Shown: positions 55,446-64,000 of the stretch, piece by piece
Layout: every line of letters begins with the position of its first letter
Numbering within the stretch: the stretch's first letter is position 1
NCBI GenBank assembly: GCA_035772405.1
Contig: JAYKKM010000001.1
Location: 62,001 to 126,000 of the forward strand
DNA length: 64,000 nucleotides
Origin: Chrysogorgia sp. JL179-B06
Taxonomy: Eukaryota; Cnidaria; Anthozoa; Scleralcyonacea; Chrysogorgiidae
Reading direction: 5' to 3'
Notes under the pieces: generated by a model
Told to the model about the DNA's origin: nothing
The model's input: only the letters and a program-made list of their open reading frames with translations
Database searches by the model: none
Program-made: the position numbers and the translations under genes

Positions 55446-57197
55446 GATGTTTGCCTTGGTAGAGGAGGACAGCCAGAGCAGGTTTCCCATCACGACCTCC
55501 ACATCCAATTTCTTGAATAAAGTCCTCCACATTGTGAGGCGTTTATCTGTTTATAGTTTATAGTTTTTACGCGTTTATAGTTTATCTGTAACATGCAGAG
55601 TTACCTGTCCTTTATGTTTTTCCAGGGTATTGGAACATACCAATTAGCATGTTTTCTGCAACATGTTCTTTGCTATTTACATATGAAAGCCCCTGTGTAG
55701 GGCCGTAGGCTATCCGTGAAAAATAGAAAGAGGCGACCACTTTCTTTGCTTGTCTTACAATAGACTACTGTCTTTGGACATGAATCACGTTCAGATCAAC
55801 AACTTATTGAGCAACCATTCAAATGCTATCAATAAGTTATCATTCACCTTTGACTTGTATAGATAAATGTTAGGGCAATTAGGGCTTACAACAATTAAAT
55901 GATAATCAGGTCTCATACTCAAAGCCGGTGTGATATCTTGACATGTTTTATGGTAGCGGTTGCTGCAAGAGCAAGTATACTGGTGCACCATTAATAATCA
56001 ATGACCTCAACTCTCCACGTCTGCCAAAGCACTCACGAAAAGCTATATATTTTTCTTTTGAATTTCTAGATTCCCTGAAAGGTATAACACAGTATGCACA
56101 TAATTTAAAGCACCATGAAGCACAGTAATATAATTATGTTGAAAACAATTTTTTACCAATACCAAAGGTCCAAAACAAGGAACACATGATACAGTATAGA
56201 CTTTAATAAACAACCAGATTTTAACTAAAAGCTTTTAAATATTTGTGAAGATTGTTGCACACAAAAAAACTTATGATTGAAGAAATACATGTAGAAGACA
56301 ATGCACGAATACAATAAACGGATCGATATGCTGTTACTCTAATATTTATAGTAAACATGAATCGAATACTCTAAAAAGTTGGTATACACTACAGTACTGC
56401 CGAAATCGAGATCTAACTTTAATTTAATTTTTTAATTTTAATTTAATTTTTTAATTTAATGAATTTGTCACAATATATTTACAAGTTACTATTAATACAA
56501 AAAGTACATACAAATACAACGAATAAGACAGGTGTGACAGGAGAAAGGAACAGGACTTACGTCCCAATTGACACCTGACCCCTTAATGGTAGATACAATT
56601 GGATTTTGGACTTAGCCTTCTTTTTGTACCTTTCACTCTTCGAACGTTAGACCTCCTATTTCTACATTAGAGTCTTTATATAAAAACACACACCGGTACG
56701 AATTATATTCGTATCAAACTTACCACTTTGGAATAACATGCGCTTCGTCAGAAGCACTCTGAATCATCTCGCGCCACATCTCATTGAGAATTATCGTCTC
56801 CGGATTGGCAAAAATAAATGAAAATCGCTCGTCGAGAACTCCTTTCACATCTTGGGTTTCGACTGTACCAGCCAGACATGCACATATGAAATCCCCGCTT
56901 TTTTATTTCATTCATTTGGGATTATATCAGTGCAACAAGTAAGTGGGCATATTAAAATCACTATTGCGCACAATGGATAGTCATTGTAGCCTGTTCTGGG
57001 ACAAGTTGGAAGCTATCAAAGACTAGTCTTCCATACGCTGTAAGGCTGTGAGCATGCAGATGGCGAAAGCATCTCGGCGCTGGATGTCAGATAAAATAGG
57101 CCATCTCTTTGATGCTCGTTCAGCTTCGTAACACCAGAAAATCCTTCTAAAACTCTTTGACCGCATCGTCGAAATCCTCACGTGAAACAGAAGACAT
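55446..57197 (-). pseudogene. RecQ-like DNA helicase pseudogene, introns retained
   Basis: Pieces in helicase order on the minus strand. From ATG 57197: MSSVSREDFDDAVK, then in shifted frames GFSGVTKLNEHQRDGLFYL and RRDAFAI. Exon 56724-56873 between GGTACAG and GTAAGT: FSFIFANPETIILNEMW and DEAHVIPKW, the Walker B box. Exon from 56076 after ACCTTTCAG: AFRECFGRRGELRSLI, LALAATAT and LIVVSPNCPNIY. Near 55780 CPKTVVYCKTSKES; near 55650 SKEHVAENM; near 55500 HNVEDFIQEIGCGGRDGKPA, motif VI with GRAGRDG changed to GCGGRDG. The Walker A region is gone. Several frameshifts. Presence of introns shows a DNA-level duplicate, not a retrocopy. Confidence 0.75.
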
Positions 57198-57475
57198 ATT
57201 GAAAGACAATAACCGCAAATTATGCAAATACAGAATTAAAAGAAATGATTTTAGTGAGCTTTGTTGTGCGACTTCTGGACGATCCTTTCTGTCAGCAGAT
57301 GAAGGTCACAGTATGATGTAGCCAATAAAATAAATCATTAAATGAAAGTTTCTGTTCATGGCCAATCAACGTCGAAATCCAGATTCTGGACTGAATTGGC
57401 TCTTTCAGCGTTGTCATTGGTGCGGCGAGTTCTGAGAAAGCGCCATCTGGTCCAGAGGTTCTTCCCGCTCGTGAG
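57198..57475. other. Interval between helicase and fumarase relics
   Basis: The two relics diverge from here on opposite strands. No exon recognised. Confidence 0.4.
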
Positions 57476-58035
57476 ACTGGATTGAACACAAAGATTGGTT
57501 TTGCAGAAAAAATGGCTGCAACAACCTGGATGATCTACTTCACACCTCTAAATGGGTACCTTGCAAATGGTAACGAAGTTAGCTGCAGAGCTAACATTTT
57601 TACCATTTTCAAGGTACCAAGATGTGGTCTTGGAGAGTTATCTTTACCAGAAAATGAACCAGGAAGCAGTATTATGCCAGGTTTGTATTTTTAGTTTATA
57701 AACTACACCTCATTTTAACCCTTTATACTGTGCCCCTGAAGGGGTGGTCACCGAACGAATGTCGAGTGATTTGGCCATCGTGAGACTGAGTAGAAAAGCC
57801 GTTGAGAGACCAACACTTTCTATCCGTCAGTAGAGTGCTACGTAGACAGTGTTTTGGAAATATAGCAAAGTGAAAAGGTGGTGAACTACTGAGATTTTTA
57901 GTAACGAAATACTGAAGTTTCAAGCGGAGCCCTTCATCGGGGTAAGACTCGTTTTATACTCTGATATCAGAGAAGGATATATAACTCGTCTTACACTAAT
58001 ATAACTCGTGTTATATGCCTGGATTACACGAGAGC

Positions 58036-58200
58036 ATAATCATTAATCATAAGACAAAACAAAGGAATGAAGTCAAGCCTGCGACATAAAGATGGACATA
58101 ATCATAAGAAGCATAAGCCAAGCATACGAAGCATAAGGCAAGAGCAATACAAAAGAGGAAACAAAGAAAAATTCTCGTTGTTTTGTCTTCGTATGTCTCA
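58036..58200 (-). repeat. Inverted fragment of duplication sequence in fumarase intron
   Basis: Reverse complement of 21120-21330 (start of the 62-bp array and its left flank). Confidence 0.75.
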
Positions 58201-58289
58201 GAGGAAACGTTATCGCTCGTGTGAACCAGGCCGTTGATACAGATATCTTCATCGACGAAGGGATCCGCTCCAAGCGATCTATTAACTAT

Positions 58290-58735
58290 TTCTATTGAGC
58301 GATCAACGGTTGATATTGAGCGACCATTAACAGTTTGAGCGACCAACAGTTTGAGCGATGAACAGTTTGAGCGAAACAGTTTGAGCGATCAACGGTTTGA
58401 GCGATCAACGGTTTGAGCGATCAACGGTTTGAGCGATCAACGGTTTGAGCGATCAACAGTTTGAACGGTCAACAGTCAACAGTTTGAGCGATCAACGGTT
58501 TGAGCGATCAACGGTTTGAGCGATCAACGGTTTGAGCGATCAACGGTTTGAGCGATCAACAGTTTGAACGGTCAACAGTTTGAGCGATCAACAGTTTGAG
58601 CGATCAACAGTTTGTATTGAGCGATCAACAGTTTGAGCGATCAACGGTTTGTATTGAGAGATCAACGGTTTGTATTGAGAGATCAACGGTTTGTATTGAG
58701 AGATCAACAGTTTGGATTGAGCGATCAACGGCTAT
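58290..58735. repeat. 16-bp minisatellite in fumarase intron
   Basis: TTTGAGCGATCAACGG with variants, about 25 units, later units extended by TATTGAG. Confidence 0.9.
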
Positions 58736-59083
58736 TTCGGCAGTACGCCAACTTTTAGAGTATTTGATTTGTATTTCTACACTGCCTACACAACAAGACA
58801 CTTTTCTATCACTTTGTTGATTAACTTTATGTTTATAATATCTAGTAAAGGTAAAGTCAATTCAACACAATGTGAGGCTATCACAATGATTGCAGTTAAA
58901 GTGATGAGCAACCAGATGGGCAACCAAGTTGCTGTCAATGTTGGTGGAAATAATTGTCATTTTGAATTAAACGTATTCGAACCACTCGTGATTCTTAATG
59001 TATTACAATCAACGCCAACTGTGTTGACGGAATTGTTGCAAACCGCAAAAAATGAGTCCTTAATGCTTGTCACATCATTGAAT

Positions 59084-59155
59084 CCCTATATTGGTTATGA
59101 CAAGGCAGCTAAGATTGTTTGCAATCTCAGCTGCCTTTTCATAACCAATATAGGG
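59084..59155. repeat. 34-bp inverted duplication inside fumarase exon
   Basis: Arms 59084-59117 and 59122-59155 pair with two mismatches around a TTTG loop. The left arm codes [11 protein letters not shown]; the right arm is its inverted copy. Confidence 0.9.
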
Positions 59156-59160
59156 TTGCA

Positions 59161-60699
59161 CATCAAGAAGGAACTACATTAAAAGCACATCAAGAAGGAA
59201 CTACATTAAAAGCACATCAAGAAGGAACTACATTACAAGCACATCAAGAAGGAACTACATTACAAGCACATCAAGAAGGAACTACATTAAAAGCACATCA
59301 AGAAGGAACTACATTAAAAGCACATCAAGAAGGAACTACATTAAAAGCACATCAAGAAGGAACTACATTACAAGCACATCAAGAAGGAACTACATTACAA
59401 GCACATCAAGAAGGAACTAGATTAAAAGCACATCAAGAAGGAACTACATTAAAAGTACATCAAGAAGGAACTACATTACAAGCACATCAAGAAGGAACTA
59501 CATTACAAGTACATCAAGAAGGAACTACATTAAAAGCACATCAAGAAGGAACTACATTAAAAGCACATCAAGAAGGAACTACATTAAAAGCACATCAAGA
59601 AGGAACTACATTACAAGCACATCAAGAAGGAACTACATTACAAGCACATCAAGAAGGAACTACATTACAAGCACATCAAGAAGGAACTACATTAAAAGCA
59701 CATCAAGAAGGAACTACATTAAAAGTACATCAAGAAGGAACTACATTACAAGCACATCAAGAAGGAACTACATTAAAAGCACATCAAGAAGGAACTACAT
59801 TAAAAGCACATCAAGAAGGAACTACATTAAAAGCACATCAAGAAGGAACTACATTACAAGCACATCAAGAAGGAACTACATTACAAGCACATCAAGAAGG
59901 AACTACATTACAAGCACATCAAGAAGGAACTACATTACAAGCACATCAAGAAGGAACTACATTAAAAGCACATCAAGAAGGAACTACATTACAAGCACAT
60001 CAAGAAGGAACTACATTACAAGCACATCAAGAAGGAACTACATTAAAAGCACATCAAGAAGGAACTACATTAAAAGCACATCAAGAAGGAACTACATTAC
60101 AAGCACATCAAGAAGGAACTACATTACAAGCACATCAAGAAGGAACTACATTAAAAGCACATCAAGAAGGAACTACATTACAAGCACATCAAGAAGGAAC
60201 TACATTACAAGCACATCAAGAAGGAACTACATTAAAAGCACATCAAGAAGGAACTACATTACAAGCACATCAAGAAGGAACTACATTACAAGCACATCAA
60301 GAAGGAACTACATTAAAAGCACATCAAGAAGGAACTACATTACAAGCACATCAAGAAGGAACTACATTAAAAGCACATCAAGAAGGAACTACATTAAAAG
60401 CACATCAAGAAGGAACTACATTACAAGCACATCAAGAAGGAACTACATTAAAAGCACATCAAGAAGGAACTACATTAAAAGCACATCAAGAAGGAACTAC
60501 ATTACAAGCACATCAAGAAGGAACTACATTACAAGCACATCAAGAAGGAACTACATTACAAGCACATCAAGAAGGAACTACATTAAAAGCACATCAAGAA
60601 GGAACTACATTAAAAGCACATCAAGAAGGAACTACATTAAAAGCACATCAAGAAGGAACTACATTAAAAGCACATCAAGAAGGAACTACATTAAAACAA
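59161..60699 (+). repeat. 27-bp coding minisatellite, 57 units
   Basis: CATCAAGAAGGAACTACATT + A(A/C)AA + GCA. Exactly 57 units of 27 bp with no indel. Variants: TTAAAA/TTACAA (Lys/Gln), GCA/GTA (Ala/Val, units 11, 13 and 21) and one ACA to AGA (Arg, unit 10). Confidence 0.95.
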
Positions 60700-60836
60700 G
60701 CTGCTATTGCCTTGGAATATCTCACTGCAGAGGAATTTGATTCATATGTAAAACCGGAGGAAATGCTGGGACCAAAGTAGGGGGACTGGAGATTAATTTA
60801 ACTGACCAATAGGCTCACGTTTATTTGGTAACTTTT

Positions 60837-60901
60837 TATATATGCCATGGAGAGGCTATGTTAAATTGTTTATTTAACATAGCCTCTCCATGGCATATAT
60901 A
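60837..60901. repeat. Perfect 30-bp palindrome, 5-base loop
   Basis: Arms 60837-60866 and 60872-60901 (TATATATGCCATGGAGAGGC...). 57 bases after the fumarase stop. Confidence 0.9.
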
Positions 60902-60931
60902 TGATTTGGGATTTGTCGATTTGTCGGATTT

Positions 60932-61326
60932 GTCGTGGTATAACAAACTTAAATATAGCTTTAAGCCTAGAAAGTTCTGAAACTACTTATATATTATAAA
61001 CGCATTTATCAAAAATCTATATTATAAAATATTATAAAAGTCGGTGTGCTATCGAAATAGTGTATTGGAGGTGTAAGGTTTTGAGTGAATGCCCAATTAC
61101 TACTCTCTGGCGAAGGGCCTTCACTCGAAGTGTTTGATCTCCTCCACACCGGCTTTCGGCACTACACCAACCTTTTACAGTTCTTTATTTGTATTTCTAC
61201 ACTACCTACGCTTAATAAGTGATAGAACAACGATAGATTTGTCGTGGTACAACAAACTTAAATATAGCTTTAAGCCTAGAAAGTTCTGAAACTATTATAT
61301 ATTATAAACACATTTATCAAAAATCT
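60932..61326 (+). repeat. Direct repeat pair flanking a SINE-like insert
   Basis: 60932-61019 and 61241-61326 match (AACTTAAATATAGCTTTAAGC...). The 61030-61215 sequence between them is an inverted-repeat relative of the element at 1190-1440. No gene up to 61820. Confidence 0.7.
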
Positions 61327-61820
61327 AACAATGGCGTAATGTTGGAGCAGAGGAAGAGAAAAAAGAGATGAGTTCTTAGGGAAGAATTGTTGAAAGACTT
61401 GAGAAAATAATAGGCTTAAAAGAAAATTCAAAATGGAATCTGTCCATATTAAGCTTTCAGATCCTGATTTATGCAAACAAAAAGATTCTGTTTTCAATAT
61501 GTCTTTATTTTAGCTAGTCGTAAGTCACTTCAGTTAGTATAAATATCGGTCTAATTTCGATGATTAGTTAGCAGACGTAGCACTTGATAAGTTGTCTGCC
61601 GAAATGCATCGTGCTCTTTTCTTTTAAGCTTATTATTTCCTTTAAGCTTATTATTTCCTTTTAAAGGATGAGTGTCCAGCTAATGCTTTGCGCGCTTGTG
61701 TTATTGTTTTGATTTGGGAAACTTGCTTCTATTACTACCTCGGTTTATTACGTGTTCTTGTTGTTTTGTCATCTTATTACGACATAATATGTTAATAGTC
61801 GTTTAAATCAGTTTGTAGTG

Positions 61821-61946
61821 ATGTCTGACTGTTTGTCGAATATTGTGAACCGCACTCTTCGTGCCGCCGTCTATCAGCGTGTTCTATTCTCAACGGCTTC
61901 AATTACAACGGCCTTGTCCAATACAACGATTTACAGCAGCGACTAG
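61821..61946 (+). CDS. Small ORF, 41 codons, doubtful
   Basis: MSDCLSNIVNRTLRAAVYQR then VLFSTASITTALSN to TAG. Lies after a sequence resembling the left end of the 23750-24222 element (GAGTGTCCAGCTAATGC). The amphipathic Arg-rich start is presequence-like, but there is no other support. Confidence 0.2.
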   Translation: MSDCLSNIVNRTLRAAVYQRVLFSTASITTALSNTTIYSSD

Positions 61947-61983
61947 CGTTCGTTTTTAGCGTAATATCTGTTCCTCTACTCAA

Positions 61984-64000
61984 GAACATTGAAGTGAGAT
62001 TTTGATGTCGTTAATTATCAGGAATAAGTGAATTTGATTGAAAAGTTATTCATAAAATAATTGCACTGTTCTTGACCAATCCAACTACAGTAATAGTTTG
62101 TTATGTACATAACTAGAAGTTACTATCGCAAAAGAGATTTTAAATTAGTAGTTTGTATTATTTTTAATTCCTTTTATTGCTTTTCATCGAGTATTTCTAA
62201 ACATATTTGCTATAAGAAAATGATCGTATACTTTCCGTTTTTGTATTAGTTTTAATAAATGTCGAGTTCTATGTTTTACATTCGTCGACTTGTCATTTTT
62301 TTGCTGCGAGCGCTACAACATCGTTACGACCAAATGGAAAAACCAGATGCTGTACAATGTTATACTTGTAGCCAAAGGCAAACTGCTAAGTAAATCTGTG
62401 TAATATCTATTATTGTACGTAATTCTTATCTAAGGAATGCTTTTCATGTTGTAAAACGGCGAAAGGCCTTTCACTATGCCATGGTTGGAGCCTTGAAGGC
62501 TACTAGGTTCAATTCCTAGTACATACTGTCACTTTGCCAACTATTATTTTTCACTGTATGTTGTTTTACTATAGTTATTGTATGTAATTGTTATTGTTAT
62601 CTAAGGTGTTTGTCTCAGAGAGGTGTTTGTCTTAGAAGTGTGTCTGTCTTATAGAGAGGGTATCTCAGATTGGTGTCTGTCTTAGAGAGGTATCTGTCTT
62701 ATTGAGGTGTCTGTCTTAGACAGATATCTGTCTGTCTGATAGAGGTGTCTGTCTTAGAGAGGTCTCTGTCTTAGAGCTGTCTTAGTGAAGTGTCTGTCTT
62801 AGAGAGGTAATCTATCTTAGATTGGTGTCTGTCTTAGAGAGGTGTCTGTCTTAGAGAGGTGTCTGTCTTAGAGAGGTGTCTGTCTTAGAGAGGTGTCTGT
62901 CTTAGAGAGGTGTCTGTCTGTCTTAGAGAGGTATCCGTCTTAGAGGTATCTCTCCTGCATTGGTGTCTGTCTTAGAGAGATGTCTGTCTTAGAGGTGTCT
63001 GTCTTAGAGAAGAGGTGTCTGTCTTAGAGAGGTGTCTGTCTTAGAGGTGTGTCTGTCTTAGTGAAGTGTCTCTCTTAGAGAGGTATCTCTCTTAGATTGG
63101 TGTCTCTCTTAGATTGGTGTCTGTCTTTGAGAGGTGTCTGTCTTAGATGTGTGTCTGTCTTAGATGTGTGTCTGTCTTAGAGAGAGGTGTCTGTCTTAGA
63201 GAGGTGTCTGTCTTAGAGAGAGGTGTCTGTCTTAGAGAGAGGTGTCTGTCTTAGAGAGAGGTGTCTGTCTCAGAGAGGTGTCTGTCTTAGAGAGGTGTCT
63301 GTCTTAGTATAAGAATAGAGAAAGTATAAGAATGTCATCTCTAAAGTTTAAAGGCTGAAGTTTAATTGGGCGAAAATCGGCACGAACTTGGCCGAATAAT
63401 TTTTAAGTACATAAGCTACACGTTAAAGTACATAAATACATAAGCTACACATAAGCTAGATGTATTTAGACGCGGTAATTCCAAATCTGTTTTCAGAATT
63501 GAAAACGGTTAAATATTGATCGAGATAACGTTCAAAGTATACGACGAAGCGGCCGGGAGGCTGATTACCGTCTAATTTCTAAGACAGACACCTCTCTAAG
63601 TATATAAACCGTTTTTATCGTAGGAACTATTTTTCACTTGGGGGGCAAAGTTATAACTTGTGACGAACCCCTTTTAGTGGTGTCCGGGGTTATTATCCCC
63701 TGGGAAATTTTGCATTTCCGAGACCTTTGGAAGGTTCCTGCATTTTGGTGAGCAGAAGTTAAGAAAATTTAAAGGCCGAAACAGGGAGTGTTTAGTGAAC
63801 AAACACGGCTGCAAGACTATTTGTTTCTTAAAATTAAAATTAAAATTGAAATACACTTACAAATACCCTGGGTACGAGGTTGGATAATAGGTACGTGTGT
63901 TCAGGGCCCCAAGCAAACAAAATCTGAGCCAACGGATAATTCCGCTGACTGTCCCAAATTTATTTTTATTTATTTTATTTATTTATTAACTTTACAACCA
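61984..64000 (+). repeat. Segmental duplication, partial copy C
   Basis: Starts at AAGAACATTGAAGTGAGATTTTGATG, matching 18058 and 50157, and continues to the window end. It has the tRNA-like unit (62440-62530) and the uninterrupted retrotransposon target site at about 63820-63860. Confidence 0.9.
62603..63310. repeat. 17-bp minisatellite, copy C
   Basis: Longest of the three arrays. Confidence 0.95.

Larger units (their letters stand above)
57476..60780 (+). pseudogene. FH: Fumarate hydratase (class II) 3' fragment with expanded repeat
   Basis: Class II fumarase interconverts fumarate and malate in mitochondria and cytosol. Exon 57476-57680 has [15 protein letters not shown], a gap lacking the APNKFEALAAHD region, then [20 protein letters not shown], the family signature. 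Donor GTTTGT. The last exon starts at 58851 after [58 protein letters not shown]. It lacks about 20 residues before NESLM. A 41-bp inverted insertion after KI shifts the frame; then 57 repeats of HQEGTTL(K/Q)A and a good C-terminus, AAIALEYLTAEEFDSYVKPE to GPK and TAG at 60780. Missing parts and the frameshift make fumarase activity unlikely. Upstream exons are not in the window. Confidence 0.85.

Noticed and set aside
57292..57489. Minus-strand ORF opposite the fumarase exon
   Set aside because: Antisense shadow without motif.
57482..57694. 70-codon ORF read straight through as a small protein
   Set aside because: Its ends are fumarase but the middle is an out-of-frame scrap ([10 protein letters not shown] in another frame), so it is a damaged exon, not an independent gene.
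58596..58820. ORF with IERSTVC repeats
   Set aside because: Translation of the 16-bp intronic minisatellite.
59119..59121. Start of the 553-codon frame as a Met start
   Set aside because: The codon is TTG inside the inverted duplication; there is no ATG, so the repeat ORF is not a stand-alone gene.

Overview
The window is eukaryotic, intron-bearing, AT-rich accessory DNA, most likely from a cnidarian and probably an anthozoan. I infer this from the mix of relics (CR1/L2-like non-LTR ends with CTAT-type tails, Polinton-like integrase with chromodomain, Tc1/mariner-type inverted-repeat elements, a RecQ-like helicase relic) and from the CTGGGAACGAGGTTG inverted-repeat motif, which I remember from coral and anemone sequence. 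The species is not identifiable by eye. No rRNA, intact tRNA, CRISPR array or bacterial-type operon is visible.

Layout. The backbone is a segmental duplication: copy A (1 to about 23283), copy B (about 27704 to 55424) and a partial copy C (about 61984 to the window end). Each full copy carries, left to right, the 3' end of an unrecognised plus-strand gene, an array of small minus-strand exon-like modules (3.5-15.1 kb in A; 30.8-46.7 kb in B), and a repeat-rich right half with 17-bp and 62-bp minisatellites. A and B differ by local array growth and by transposon insertions whose empty sites are visible in the sister copy.

The exon-module arrays. On the minus strand I find more than 50 short segments bounded by acceptor-like and donor-like sites. 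They fall into families: two coiled-coil types, an EDRS/PDP type, an EQ-TSS type, a terminal type with a stop, and AT-hook micro-exons with RGRP cores. Copies within a family differ in amino acids while usually keeping splice sites and frame. Candidate first exons, one with an E2F-like site and an inverted CCAAT box upstream, lie near 45.2 and 45.5 kb. Together they suggest a tandemly duplicating, diversifying gene or gene family encoding coiled-coil/AT-hook proteins, mixed with decayed copies. I do not recognise the family, and the exon order of a mature transcript cannot be settled without RNA data.

Between copies B and C lie two recognisable decayed host-type genes: a RecQ-like helicase pseudogene on the minus strand (55.4-57.2 kb) and the 3' half of a class II fumarase gene on the plus strand (57.5-60.8 kb). 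In the last fumarase exon a 27-bp stretch coding nine residues near the C-terminus has expanded to 57 in-frame tandem copies. A 34-bp near-perfect inverted duplication just upstream breaks the reading frame. This captured-codon minisatellite, followed by the exon-module arrays, is the most unusual content of the window.
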